From the NCBI RefSeq assembly GCF_002813325.1, contig NZ_PHUG01000001.1:2542001-2606000 (forward strand): a DNA stretch of 64,000 nt. The letters run 5' to 3'. This document shows positions 9,047-17,794 of this stretch, in pieces (position 1 is the first letter of the stretch; the number at the start of each line of letters is the position of its first letter). Both the position numbers and the translations under genes were made by a program. The notes beneath the pieces were generated by a model. That model did not search any database. It had not been told where the DNA came from and saw nothing but the letters and a program-made list of their open reading frames with translations. This DNA comes from Janthinobacterium sp. 64 (GTDB taxonomy: Bacteria; Pseudomonadota; Gammaproteobacteria; Burkholderiales; Burkholderiaceae_D).

Positions 9047-10405
9047 TTAAGGCTGGGTGCCGGATGGGGCGGACTCACCCTCTGCCGCGCCCGCGAGCGG
9101 GGCAGGAGGCGTACCAACAATACGCAATTCGCGTTGCGGAAACGGTACAGTCACTTTATGTTCCTGCAAGGTACGCCAGATGGCGCGGTTCACATTCGAC
9201 TTCACGCCGCCGGTACCATTTTCCGGGTCCGCGATCCAGAAGCCGATCTGCACATCGAGGCCGTCGGCGCCGAAACGCACGAGGGTAGCCGATGGCGGAT
9301 TGCTTTGCGACACACGCGGCACCTTGGCCGTCGCCGCTTCCAGCAAGGGGAAGATGACATCGATATCCGTTTCATAGCCCACCGACACGGCCGTCGACAG
9401 CCACACCATGCGGTTGCTCAGCGACATGTTCTGCACGCCGCCGGAAATCAGCATTTCATTCGGCACGATGGATTCAACGCCATCGCCGCCCAGCAACACA
9501 GTATAGCGCGTATTGATCTGCGTTACCTTGCCCGTAAATTGTCCCACCGTGATCATGTCGCCGATGGTCAGGCTGCGGTCGAGCAGGATGATGAAGCCGG
9601 AGACGAAGTTCGCGGCGATCTTTTGCAAGCCAAAGCCCAGCGCCACGCCGAAAGCGCCGCCAAACACGGACAGCACCGTCAGGTCGATGCCCACCAGCGA
9701 CAGGCTGACCAGCACGGAAACGAGGATCAGCACGGCGCGGCCCATGCGCGACAGCACCACGCGCAAGGAGGTATGCAGACCTTGCATTTTCATCAGGCGC
9801 TCGTCGAGCGAGGTGCCGGCCCACATGGCCAGCACCAGCAGCACGGCCACGGAAATAGCGGCTTGCAAGATGGCAGCCACGGAGACCTTGTTGCGTCCCA
9901 GCGGTACGACGATGCCTTCCAGGAAAGCATGCAGTTCCGGCCACAGGCCCGTGATATACAGGGCCATGCCGGCCCACACCACCACCGTGAAGATCTTTTC
10001 CAGCAGCAACATGGTGGGGCTGATCTCGCCGTGGCGGGCAAAAATGCGGCGCAGCACATAAAAACCGAAGCGCACCAGCGCCATCGAGGTGCACAGGGGA
10101 ATGGCGATGCTGAGCAAATTCACCGACTGGAACTTGGCCAGGAAATGTTGTGCAATGCCCAGCAGCATGGCCGCCAGCACGGGCGTCAGGATGCGGATGA
10201 AACTATCCGTACGCTGCAAGGTTTCCGGCGTGGCTGGCGTGGCCGCCGCTTCCGCCCGCTTATGCAGGAACACGCGCAACTGCCGCACCAGCAGCCAGCT
10301 CAGCGCCAGGCAGGCGACGATGACCAGCGCCTGCCACAGGATGGCCGGTTGGCGGAAATCATTGACAAAATCAGTGATCAGGTTGAGCAGCGGGGTTTCA
10401 TTCAT
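9047..10405 (-). CDS. Mechanosensitive ion channel, MscS family
   Basis: A 452-residue membrane protein with about six N-terminal hydrophobic segments. The conserved MscS pore and beta-domain core follows: ALGFGLQKIAANFVSG, then LDRSLTIGDMITV and IPNEMLISG-like VPNEMLISGGVQN. It belongs to the larger MscS-type proteins with extra N-terminal helices. It acts in the inner membrane, opening under hypo-osmotic stress. No ribosome site is obvious at the start. It lies 122 bases downstream of the RNA methyltransferase gene on the same strand. Confidence 0.9.
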   Translation of the reverse strand: MNETPLLNLITDFVNDFRQPAILWQALVIVACLALSWLLVRQLRVFLHKRAEAAATPATPETLQRTDSFIRILTPVLAAMLLGIAQHFLAKFQSVNLLSIAIPLCTSMALVRFGFYVLRRIFARHGEISPTMLLLEKIFTVVVWAGMALYITGLWPELHAFLEGIVVPLGRNKVSVAAILQAAISVAVLLVLAMWAGTSLDERLMKMQGLHTSLRVVLSRMGRAVLILVSVLVSLSLVGIDLTVLSVFGGAFGVALGFGLQKIAANFVSGFIILLDRSLTIGDMITVGQFTGKVTQINTRYTVLLGGDGVESIVPNEMLISGGVQNMSLSNRMVWLSTAVSVGYETDIDVIFPLLEAATAKVPRVSQSNPPSATLVRFGADGLDVQIGFWIADPENGTGGVKSNVNRAIWRTLQEHKVTVPFPQRELRIVGTPPAPLAGAAEGESAPSGTQP

Positions 10406-10527
10406 GGCGGATACGGTCCGGAAGGTGGGACGGAAGTGGTACGGATGGGCATCGAACCCATGCCGCCAGGCGGGCTGGCGGCATTGAAAGCCGCTACTGC
10501 AGGGTGCAGCGGCGGCTCATGACAGGC

Positions 10528-11847
10528 TTACTCGGCTGCTTCAGCGTCAGCGTCGTCGGCCGGTTTTTCATCGGCGTAGACTTTTTTCGGCATGACCTTG
10601 CGCTCGAACACGGCGGCGAAGAAGCCGTCGGTCTGGTGCAAATGCGGCAGCAATTTCAGGTAGTCGCCCATTTCCAGCTCGATCTTCTGTTCGGCCAACA
10701 CCTTGCTCATCGGCACCAGGGTGAAGTCCGGATGCGCGGCCAGGAATTGCTCGGCGATAAAATCGTTTTCTTCATTCAGGAAGCTGCAGGTGGCGTACAC
10801 CAGGCGGCCGCCACCCTTGACCAGACGCGCCGCGCCGGCCAGGATGGCTGCCTGCTTGGCTTGCAGTTCGACGATGGAGTTCGGCTGCTGGCGCCATTTC
10901 ACGTCCGGATTGCGGCGCAGGGTGCCCAGGCCGCTGCATGGCGCATCGACCAGCACGCGGTCGATCTTGCCGGCCAGGCGCTTGATCTTGGCATCGCGCT
11001 CATGCGCGATCTGCACCGGATGCACGTTCGACAAGCCGCTGCGGGCCATGCGCGGCTTCAGCTTGGCCAAACGTTTTTCCGACACGTCGAATGCATACAA
11101 ACGACCCGTGTTGCGCATCAGCGCGCCCAATGCGAGCGTCTTGCCGCCCGCGCCGGCACAGAAATCGACGACCATCTCGCCACGCTTGGCGCCGACGATC
11201 TGCGACAGGATCTGGCTGCCTTCATCTTGCACTTCGATGGCACCGCTCTGGAACAATGGCAAGTTTTGCAACGATGGCTTCTTGATCACGCGCAGCCCCA
11301 GCGGCGCGAATGGCGTAGGCGTGCTGAGGATAGGCGCTTCGGCCAGGGCCAGCATCACGTCGTCACGCGTGGCCTTGAGCGAGTTCACGCGCAAGTCCAG
11401 CGGCGCCGGCGCGTTCAGCGCATCGGCCAGCTTCATGGTTTCCGCTTCGCCGAACTGGGCGATCAGCTTGTCGAACAGCCAGGTCGGCATGTTGGCGCGC
11501 ATGTTCGACGGCATCAGGCTGCGGTCGATCTGCGTGATGCGTTCCAGCCATTCCACTTCTTCTTCCGTCAGGCCGCCCAGGGAGTCGGCACCGACCGCTT
11601 CGGCCAGGCCGAGGATGGTCAAACGGCGCATGGTCGGGCCACTGCCCGCTTCGGCGAAATCGGTAAAGAACGATTTGTTGCGCAGCACGGCATAAATGCC
11701 TTCGGCGATGGCGCCACGTTCGCGCGAACCGAGGCGCGGATGGTCGCGGAAATAGCGCGACAGGGTGGTGTCGGCCGGGGCCGTGAAACGTAAAATTTCG
11801 CGCAACACTTCTTCAGCATTGGCAAGTATCGCTGGTGGCAATCTCAT
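10528..11847 (-). CDS. RsmB/NOP family RNA (cytosine-5) methyltransferase
   Basis: A 439-residue SAM-dependent methyltransferase. The N-terminal part resembles the NusB-like RNA-binding domain of RsmB. The SAM site is VVDFCAGAGGKTLALG. Both catalytic cysteines are present, in DAPCSGLG (motif IV) and ATCSFLNEEN (motif VI). The product is m5C in rRNA or another RNA; the exact target cannot be read from sequence, because Burkholderiales often carry a second rsmB next to fmt. AGGAAAA precedes the ATG. It lies 21 bases after purN, so the two may be co-transcribed. Confidence 0.92.
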   Translation of the reverse strand: MRLPPAILANAEEVLREILRFTAPADTTLSRYFRDHPRLGSRERGAIAEGIYAVLRNKSFFTDFAEAGSGPTMRRLTILGLAEAVGADSLGGLTEEEVEWLERITQIDRSLMPSNMRANMPTWLFDKLIAQFGEAETMKLADALNAPAPLDLRVNSLKATRDDVMLALAEAPILSTPTPFAPLGLRVIKKPSLQNLPLFQSGAIEVQDEGSQILSQIVGAKRGEMVVDFCAGAGGKTLALGALMRNTGRLYAFDVSEKRLAKLKPRMARSGLSNVHPVQIAHERDAKIKRLAGKIDRVLVDAPCSGLGTLRRNPDVKWRQQPNSIVELQAKQAAILAGAARLVKGGGRLVYATCSFLNEENDFIAEQFLAAHPDFTLVPMSKVLAEQKIELEMGDYLKLLPHLHQTDGFFAAVFERKVMPKKVYADEKPADDADAEAAE

Positions 11848-11868
11848 TGTTATTTTTCCTGTAATATT

Positions 11869-12477
11869 TTATTGAGGGTCCACGCGGACCTGGCCATGCT
11901 CGACTGACAGTTTATCGTCAATGAACAGGCGGATGGCGCGCGGGTAAAGCAGATGTTCCTGTACCAGCACGCGCGCCGATAAGCTGTCTTCTGTGTCGCC
12001 TGGCAAGACGGGGACTGTCGCGCTCGCCACGGCCGGGCCATGATCGAGCTCGGCAGTCACGAAATGCACGGTCGCGCCGTGTTCCGTCACCCCCGCCTCA
12101 AGCGCCTGGCGGTGCGTCGCCATGCCCGGGAACAGCGGCAGCAGCGACGGGTGGATATTGAGCATGCGCCCCGCGTAATGCTCGACGAAAGGCGGCGTCA
12201 GGATACGCATGAAACCGGCCAGCACGACCAGGTCGGGGGCAAAGCCGTCGATCACGGCTTGCAGCGCCGCATCAAACTGTTCGCGGCTGGCATAATCCTT
12301 GTTGGCAACGACTGCCGTCGCTATCCCATGTTCCGCGGCAAAAACCAGTCCCTGGGCGTCGGCCCGGTTACTGATGACGGCGGCAATCCGGGCTGGCCAT
12401 TGCTCGGCTTGCGCCGCGCGCACGACCGCTTCCATGTTGCTGCCGCGTCCGGAAATGAGGATAACGATATTTTTCAT
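11869..12477 (-). CDS. purN: Phosphoribosylglycinamide formyltransferase
   Basis: A 202-residue enzyme transferring a formyl group from 10-formyl-THF to GAR in purine synthesis. Visible motifs are LISGRGSNMEA at the N terminus, the catalytic NIHPSLLPLFPG, and HFVTAELDHGP carrying the catalytic His and Asp. The start at 12477 gives the standard N terminus MKNIVILISG; an ATG nine bases upstream is possible. No ribosome site is visible, and a TACAAT lies seven bases before this ATG, so a leaderless message is conceivable, though no good -35 box supports it. Confidence 0.95.
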   Translation of the reverse strand: MKNIVILISGRGSNMEAVVRAAQAEQWPARIAAVISNRADAQGLVFAAEHGIATAVVANKDYASREQFDAALQAVIDGFAPDLVVLAGFMRILTPPFVEHYAGRMLNIHPSLLPLFPGMATHRQALEAGVTEHGATVHFVTAELDHGPAVASATVPVLPGDTEDSLSARVLVQEHLLYPRAIRLFIDDKLSVEHGQVRVDPQ

Positions 12478-12633
12478 AGCGCGCATTGTACCCGCTATGG
12501 CGATGCGAATCTAGAAAGGCCGGTATTATTGTTGCGGCGCAACATAAGCGCCGGCGCGCCGCAGCCGCCCGGCGATGCCGATTGCCATCGGCGCGGGAAG
12601 CCGGTTTCAGGGCGCCGCGGCAAGAGTAAGTAT

Positions 12634-13032
12634 TTACTCGAACGAATAGAAGACGCGGAACGGCACTTTCTTCTCGGCCCAGTAGTCGGCCGCGTCGCGG
12701 AACACGTCGAGCAGGATCTCGCGCGCTTCCTTGTCGAATTTTTGCGTATTTGGCAATTGCTCCAGCACTACCAGGAAACCCGTCTGCGTGCCGGCCTTGA
12801 ACATGGTGTCCGTCAGGCACAGGCGCAGGGCATCGAAATTCTTCGCCAGGTTTTTGGGAAACAGGAATGCTTCTGCAATAATGCCGATGACTTGTTGTTT
12901 GGTCTGTCCAGCGTTGCAATGCGCATATAAAAAGTGCTGCCCGAGACGGATCGCCTCGTCTTGTAACTCGGTCACGCGAAAGGCACGGATGGACTGGACA
13001 AGGTTGGGCGGCACGGTTAGTAACAAACTCAT
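12634..13032 (-). CDS. Barstar family protein
   Basis: A 132-residue protein whose central and C-terminal part matches barstar (barnase inhibitor). The conserved Asn-Asp-Ala-Leu-Cys-Leu-Thr pattern appears as NFDALRLCLTD and is followed by LVVLEQLPN and a helix leading to the terminal PFRVFYSFE strand. GAGGGAAAA precedes the ATG. Barstar binds and inhibits guanyl-specific ribonucleases, yet no barnase-like gene lies nearby. The protein is longer at the N terminus than barstar (about 90 residues). It may protect against imported RNases or have another role. Confidence 0.85.
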   Translation of the reverse strand: MSLLLTVPPNLVQSIRAFRVTELQDEAIRLGQHFLYAHCNAGQTKQQVIGIIAEAFLFPKNLAKNFDALRLCLTDTMFKAGTQTGFLVVLEQLPNTQKFDKEAREILLDVFRDAADYWAEKKVPFRVFYSFE

Positions 13033-13433
13033 TTTTCCCTCAAATCGACCTGTTATGTATGGATCTCTTCTAGCTGCTCTTCTTATTGCATCCCCGCACG
13101 CGGGTCAATGCGCACGCGGTGATTCGATCTGTATCAACTTTTATGCGATTCAGTGCGATTTTATATAAGCCATACGCGTATTAGGGTAACGTGTTGTCCT
13201 GTATGAATCAACCCGAATGTGATGTCAAACGCAAGATTTGTTACAAACCGCTGGTTTCAAGTCACTTCAACATCTTGTATCGATTGAAAGTGCATGTTAC
13301 AGACTGTGGGGCAAGGGGCTTGGGCTGTTACATTTTGTTGCCATGCGAAACACTTGCCTCGGGCTGGCGGGATTACTATAGTCCCAAGTTGTAAAAAATA
13401 CCCTGAAAGATTCTCTACATAATGAGGTTAGAA
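13033..13433. other. 400-bp intergenic region
   Basis: AT-rich region between divergent genes. It holds the sigma-70 promoter at 13354-13382 and should hold the barstar promoter near 13050-13170, where short TGCGATT-like repeats and a TATATAAG are seen. I see no gene or conserved RNA. Confidence 0.5.
13354..13382 (+). promoter_or_regulatory. Sigma-70 promoter of the glycine-zipper gene
   Basis: TTGCCT (13354-13359) and TATAGT (13377-13382) are spaced by 17 bases, 52 bases before the ATG at 13434. Confidence 0.65.
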
Positions 13434-13946
13434 ATGAACTTGCAAGCCAAATTGATGATGTCAGCCCTTTGTATCGGTGCATTGCCACTCGCCCAGGCCG
13501 CCGACTTTGAAGATTTCGGCAAGGTCGTGCGCGTCGTGCCGCAAGTGGAACAGATCAATCGTCCACGCCAGGAATGCCGTACGGAATACGTGCAAGTGCA
13601 AGCACCGCCGCAACAGCGCAGCGCTGGCGGCTCCATCGTCGGCGGTATCGCCGGCGCCCTGCTCGGTAGCCAGGTCGGTGGCGGCAATGGCCGCACGGCC
13701 GCCGCTGCTGCCGGCGCGATTGCCGGCGCCGTCGTCGGCGACCGTGTCGACAACCAGAACAATTACCAGGGCGGCATGCAGGAACAAGCCGTCAAGCAAT
13801 GCCGTCAGGTCGACCACTGGGAATCGCGCAACAATGGCTACCAGGTCACCTACGACTACCGCGGCCGCAACTACACGAGCATCATGTCCTACGATCCGGG
13901 CGAACGCATCCGCTTGCGCGTCTCTATTGAACCCGCTCAGCAATAA
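13434..13946 (+). CDS. Glycine-zipper 2TM domain surface protein
   Basis: A 170-residue exported protein. Residues 1-22 form a signal peptide ending ALPLAQA-A. The middle (about 65-105) is a glycine zipper, GGSIVGGIAGALLGSQVG followed by GAIAGAVVGDRV, typical of the 2TM glycine-zipper family of outer-membrane-associated proteins. Two cysteines (RQECRTEY and KQCRQVDHW) could form a disulfide, and the C-terminal part is beta-rich. GAGG at 13424-13427 selects the ATG at 13434 over an in-frame one 12 bases upstream. It has its own promoter and terminator. Exact function unknown. Confidence 0.88.
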   Translation: MNLQAKLMMSALCIGALPLAQAADFEDFGKVVRVVPQVEQINRPRQECRTEYVQVQAPPQQRSAGGSIVGGIAGALLGSQVGGGNGRTAAAAAGAIAGAVVGDRVDNQNNYQGGMQEQAVKQCRQVDHWESRNNGYQVTYDYRGRNYTSIMSYDPGERIRLRVSIEPAQQ

Positions 13947-13958
13947 GCGGCCCATATC

Positions 13959-13986
13959 ATGCCAGCCCCAGCGGCTGGCATTTTTT
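13959..13986 (+). terminator. Terminator after the glycine-zipper gene
   Basis: ATGCCAGCC / GGCTGGCAT forms a perfect 9-bp stem with a 5-nt loop and a following T run, 12 bases after the stop codon. Confidence 0.9.
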
Positions 13987-14034
13987 ATGCCGCTCCGGCA
14001 CGGGCTATAATGCGGCACACTTTCAGGCCGCCTT

Positions 14035-14823
14035 ATGCTTATCAAACGAAAATCCATCGAACAAGTCGAATCCTCGCGCCCGGCGCGCAAGCCCCGCTAC
14101 GCCCCTGTCACCCTGTCTGAAATGGATGGCGTGCGCTATCTGCATTTCGGCACGGAATGGGTGCAGGGCGCCATGCGCATCCGCAAGCCGGACTGGCCGG
14201 AACTCGAGTACGCGCAGCAGATGATGGCGTGGATGCTGTGGATCGAGCAGCCGCAGCGCCTCGCCCAGCTGGGCCTGGGCACGGGAGCGCTGACCAAGTT
14301 CTGCTACCGCCAGTTCCCGCAGGCGCAAGTGGAAACCATCGAACTGAACCCGTCCGTCATCACCATCTGCGCCTCGATGTTCAAGCTGCCGCCCAACGAC
14401 GAGCGCTTGCACGTGCGCGAGATGGATGCGCTCGACTACGTCAACGACGACGCCAACCACGGCACCCTGGACGCCCTGCAGGTGGACCTGTACGACGCCA
14501 CGGCGCGCGGCCCCGTGCTCGACAGCGCGGACTTCTATTCCGCCTGCTGCGCCTGCCTGGCGCCGCACGGCATCATGACGGTCAACCTGTTCGGCGACCA
14601 CCCCAGCTACGCGAAGAACATCAAGGCGATGAAGTTTGCGTTTGCACAGGTGATCTGCCTGCCGGAAGTCCATGATGGGAACGTGGTGGCGATCGCGTTC
14701 AAGACGAAAGTCACGCTCGATGCCGATGCGCAAGCGGCCCTGCTCGAGCGCGCCAAACAGATCGTCACCGAGACCAAGCTGCCCGCCAAGTCCTGGGTCA
14801 AGGGCATCGTCAGCACCCTGTAA
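14035..14823 (+). CDS. Spermidine synthase-like SAM-binding protein
   Basis: A 262-residue Rossmann-fold protein of the spermidine-synthase superfamily. The glycine-rich nucleotide motif is AQLGLGTGALTKF, followed by the acidic residue in VETIELNPSV and later LQVDLYDA. It lacks the full N-terminal strand domain and the usual GGGDG motif of true spermidine synthases, so polyamine synthesis is uncertain. Similar short proteins occur widely as unassigned methyltransferase-like proteins. It lies 47 bases upstream of the GspE-like gene and may share its transcript. Confidence 0.8.
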   Translation: MLIKRKSIEQVESSRPARKPRYAPVTLSEMDGVRYLHFGTEWVQGAMRIRKPDWPELEYAQQMMAWMLWIEQPQRLAQLGLGTGALTKFCYRQFPQAQVETIELNPSVITICASMFKLPPNDERLHVREMDALDYVNDDANHGTLDALQVDLYDATARGPVLDSADFYSACCACLAPHGIMTVNLFGDHPSYAKNIKAMKFAFAQVICLPEVHDGNVVAIAFKTKVTLDADAQAALLERAKQIVTETKLPAKSWVKGIVSTL

Positions 14824-14870
14824 GCGCCGGCACACCCACGCAAGGCCGGCAGCCCTGAAAGGCGCCGGCC

Positions 14871-16631
14871 ATGCCCGCTTCCCCTCCTCCTTCTTCACCC
14901 AACACACCGCTGGAACTGCCGCAACTGCTGGCCTGGCTGCAGGAAGACGGCTTGCTCGATGCCGCGCAAGCGGCAGTCGTCCAGGCCCAGGCCGCCCTGC
15001 TGCCCGCGCCTGCCTTGCATCCGCTGTGCAGCATCGCTCACGGCGCACTGACGCTCGACACCCTGTGCGCCTGGCTGGCGCGACGCTCGGGCTTGCCGTA
15101 TGTGCGCATCGATCCCCTGCACATCGATTTCAGCCAGGTGGCCGACGTCATGACCGCCGGCTATGCGGCCCGCTTCAACATCCTGCCCGTGGACAGCACG
15201 CTTGAGCGCATCGTCATCGCCACGGCCCAGCCATATGCGCTCGCTTGGCAGACGCAGCTGGACAACCTGGCGCCGCGCAAACTGAGCCTCGTCATCGCCA
15301 ATCCGCTGCACATCGCCGACGCCATCGCGCAATTTTTCAGCCTGGCCAGCTCCGTCAAGGTGGCAAAACTGGCGTCCACGCAAGACCTGGCGCTGCGCCA
15401 GAATGTCGAACAACTGGTGGAGCTGGGGCGCAACAAGACCAGCGTCGACGCCAACGACCAGCACGTCGTGCGCATCGTCGACTGGCTGTGGCAATACGCG
15501 TTTGCCCAGCGCGCGTCCGACATCCATCTGGAACCGAAGCGCGACGCGGGCCTCGTGCGCCTGCGCATCGACGGCCGCCTGCACCAGGCCTACCAGCTGC
15601 CGCCCGTGGTGCTGCTGGCCATGACGGCGCGCATCAAGTTGCTCGGACGTATGGACGTGGTGGAGAAGCGCCGCCCGCAGGATGGACGCATCAAGACGCG
15701 CAATACTCTGGGCCAGGAAGTCGAGCTGCGCCTGTCGACCTTGCCCACGGCCTTTGGCGAAAAACTCGTCATGCGCATCTTCGACCCGGAAGTGGCCGTC
15801 AAGAGCCTGTCTGACCTGGGCTTTCCGCCCGTGGACGCCGAACGCTGGCGCCAGCTGACGGCGCGCACGTACGGCATCGTGCTGGTGACGGGTCCCACCG
15901 GCTCGGGCAAGACCAGCACGCTGTACAGCACCTTGAAGGCGCTGGCCAGCAGCGAAGTCAATGTGTGCACAGTGGAAGATCCCATCGAAATGGTCGAGCC
16001 GGCTTTCAACCAGATGCAGGTGCAAACCCAGGCCGGAATCGAACTGTCGTTTGCCGATGGCGTGCGGGCGCTGATGCGGCAAGATCCCGACATCATCATG
16101 GTGGGCGAGATCCGCGACCTGGCCACGGCCGAGATGGCCATCCAGGCGGCGCTGACGGGCCATTTGGTGCTGTCGACCCTGCACACCAACGACGCGCCGT
16201 CCGCCGTCATGCGCCTGCTGGAACTGGGTGTGCCCACCTATCTGCTGGAAGCGTGCCTGATCGGCGTGCTGGCGCAGCGCTTGCTGCGCTGCCTGTGCGC
16301 GGCCTGCAAACAGCCGGGCGCCGCCCCGGACGCCGACGCCTGGCAACGGCTGACGGGCGGCCAGCTGGAGCGGCCCTCCGCCGCGTACCGCCCCGTCGGC
16401 TGCACCCTGTGCCGACACAGCGGCTACCTGGGGCGCGCCGGCATCTACGAACTGCTGAGCGTGACGGAAGCGTTCGGCCAGCTGATCAAAGAGGGCGCCG
16501 ACCTGCACGCGCTGCGCCGCCAGAGCATCCTCGACGGCATGACGCCGCTGCGCATCGCCGGCGCCCGTAAAATCATCGATGGCACGAGCAGCATCGACGA
16601 AGTGCTGAAACTCACGGCTGCCCTGCCTTAG
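14871..16631 (+). CDS. GspE/PilB family type II secretion or pilus assembly ATPase
   Basis: A 586-residue secretion ATPase. The N-terminal part resembles the GspE/PilB N domain. The core shows Walker A GPTGSGKTSTLY, the Asp box AQRASDIHLEP, Walker B DPDIIMVGEIRD and the His box LSTLHTNDAPSA. A zinc site CLCAAC with a later CTLC pair, about 35 residues apart, is present as in GspE. No secretin, pseudopilin or inner-membrane platform gene is adjacent, so it is an orphan here. Its partner machine cannot be named. Confidence 0.9.
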   Translation: MPASPPPSSPNTPLELPQLLAWLQEDGLLDAAQAAVVQAQAALLPAPALHPLCSIAHGALTLDTLCAWLARRSGLPYVRIDPLHIDFSQVADVMTAGYAARFNILPVDSTLERIVIATAQPYALAWQTQLDNLAPRKLSLVIANPLHIADAIAQFFSLASSVKVAKLASTQDLALRQNVEQLVELGRNKTSVDANDQHVVRIVDWLWQYAFAQRASDIHLEPKRDAGLVRLRIDGRLHQAYQLPPVVLLAMTARIKLLGRMDVVEKRRPQDGRIKTRNTLGQEVELRLSTLPTAFGEKLVMRIFDPEVAVKSLSDLGFPPVDAERWRQLTARTYGIVLVTGPTGSGKTSTLYSTLKALASSEVNVCTVEDPIEMVEPAFNQMQVQTQAGIELSFADGVRALMRQDPDIIMVGEIRDLATAEMAIQAALTGHLVLSTLHTNDAPSAVMRLLELGVPTYLLEACLIGVLAQRLLRCLCAACKQPGAAPDADAWQRLTGGQLERPSAAYRPVGCTLCRHSGYLGRAGIYELLSVTEAFGQLIKEGADLHALRRQSILDGMTPLRIAGARKIIDGTSSIDEVLKLTAALP

Positions 16632-16659
16632 CTGGCCTGCACTTTCTCACAGGAATGCT

Positions 16660-16687
16660 TTGCATTCTTTTTCAACTGATATATAAT
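16660..16687 (+). promoter_or_regulatory. Promoter of tRNA-Lys
   Basis: TTGCAT (16660-16665) and a consensus TATAAT (16682-16687) are spaced by 16 bases, 12 bases before the mature tRNA. Confidence 0.7.
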
Positions 16688-16699
16688 GCGGCCTCTTTC

Positions 16700-16775
16700 G
16701 GGTCGTTAGCTCAGCTGGTAGAGCAGCGGACTTTTAATCCGTTGGTCGCAGGTTCGAATCCCGCACGGCCTACCA
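16700..16775 (+). tRNA. tRNA-Lys (anticodon TTT)
   Basis: A 76-nt cloverleaf. The acceptor pairs GGGTCGT with ACGGCCT (two G-U pairs), followed by discriminator A and an encoded CCA. The D arm is GCTCAGCTGGTAGAGC. The anticodon loop CTTTTAA has anticodon TTT. The T arm contains GGTTCGAATCC. Promoter and terminator flank it directly, so it is a single-gene unit. Confidence 0.97.
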
Positions 16776-16795
16776 CGAATGCGCAGTACTAAAAA

Positions 16796-16821
16796 GCCCA
16801 TCCTCACGGATGGGCTTTTTT
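16796..16821 (+). terminator. Terminator of tRNA-Lys
   Basis: GCCCATCC-TCAC-GGATGGGC, a perfect 8-bp stem with a 4-nt loop, ends in six T residues; an A tract precedes it. Confidence 0.92.
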
Positions 16822-16879
16822 CGTTTCCGGCCCTCACGGTTATACTGGCGCTTCGTCTTGCCAGCCCTGAAAGAAACGC

Positions 16880-17284
16880 ATGAAACTTGCCGCCATCCTG
16901 TTGCTTGCCACCGCCTGCCTGTCCGCCCATGCTCAAACGCAAGCGCCCATCGTGCTCGACGGCCAGTACAGCGCGCGCACGGACGAGATGAGTCTGGAAA
17001 TCATCGGCAACCGCGTCTGCTTCGCGCCCGACAAGGCGCAGTGGGGCCGCCTGCCCCGCCCTGCCGCCACGCACGCTGTGTGGTTTTGTTTTTCCAACGA
17101 TGGCGAGGCGCGCCGGTTGCTGCGCGTGCCTGCGCGCCAGGCCGACAATTGCGGCTGGCAAGCGCGTGCGCGCATCGTCATCGACACGTATCAACCGTAT
17201 GTGGAGCAAGGCGACGGCCACGACATGGCGCGTTTGCAATCGGTGGTGAAAGTGGCGCAGCCGAACGCCATCGCCTGCGAATAA
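16880..17284 (+). CDS. Hypothetical secreted protein
   Basis: A 134-residue protein with a clear signal peptide (MKLAAILLLATACLSAHAQ). The mature part is small and beta-rich, with cysteines in RVCFAPD, VWFCFSN, DNCGWQ and the terminal IACE, which could form two disulfides in the periplasm. I do not recognise the family. The ribosome site is weak. It converges on the gene at 17288 with a 3-base gap. Confidence 0.75.
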   Translation: MKLAAILLLATACLSAHAQTQAPIVLDGQYSARTDEMSLEIIGNRVCFAPDKAQWGRLPRPAATHAVWFCFSNDGEARRLLRVPARQADNCGWQARARIVIDTYQPYVEQGDGHDMARLQSVVKVAQPNAIACE

Positions 17285-17287
17285 ACC

Positions 17288-17791
17288 CTAGTCGAGTTCG
17301 TATTCCTCTAAATAACGGGCAAACAAGTCGCCATCGGCCAGCGGACACGCAAACCCCGCGCCCCAGTCGGCCAGCAGCAACTGCTCTTTCAAGGGCAACA
17401 GCAACAGCTCGGGCATGGCGTCGCTGCACCACAGGTCGCACACGATGCCCTTGTCGTCCAGGCCGGCAAACAGGGTTTCCGTGTTCTCTCCACCAAAGGC
17501 CAGCACATTCTTGCATTCCACGCGGTACGTGCTGTAGCCCGTGTAGACGGCGTCATACGGCGGCAAGGCGTCCGCCAGCGCCAGCCGCAGCTGGTCCGCC
17601 GTGAGGCCCAGCGCACCCATCTGCGACGGCGGCGCCTCGGGCACGTACATCTGCGTCCAGCCGGCGCCGCTGCGGTGCGCATCGGCAAACACCTGCTGCT
17701 CGCCCATCTGCGTCAGACAGTGCTGTAAATTATCCAGCGGCAGCAGTTCGATCATGCAAAAATCGTCTTCGTGGTAATACGCTTCGCGCAT
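17288..17791 (-). CDS. Hypothetical acidic cytoplasmic protein
   Basis: A 167-residue acidic protein opening MREAYYHEDDFCMIELLP and ending YLEEYELD, with no signal peptide or membrane segment. I do not recognise a domain. It starts three bases after the stop of the LprI-like gene, so translation is probably coupled and the two form an operon. Small acidic proteins paired with secreted ones can be immunity-type proteins, but nothing here proves that. Confidence 0.7.
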   Translation of the reverse strand: MREAYYHEDDFCMIELLPLDNLQHCLTQMGEQQVFADAHRSGAGWTQMYVPEAPPSQMGALGLTADQLRLALADALPPYDAVYTGYSTYRVECKNVLAFGGENTETLFAGLDDKGIVCDLWCSDAMPELLLLPLKEQLLLADWGAGFACPLADGDLFARYLEEYELD

Positions 17792-17794
17792 GTC

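Noticed and set aside
10441..10466. tRNA-like T-arm (GGGTTCGATGCCC with 3' CCGTACCA-like sequence) on the minus strand
   Set aside because: No matching 5' acceptor strand, D arm or anticodon arm exists upstream; it is a short inverted repeat near the MscS gene start.
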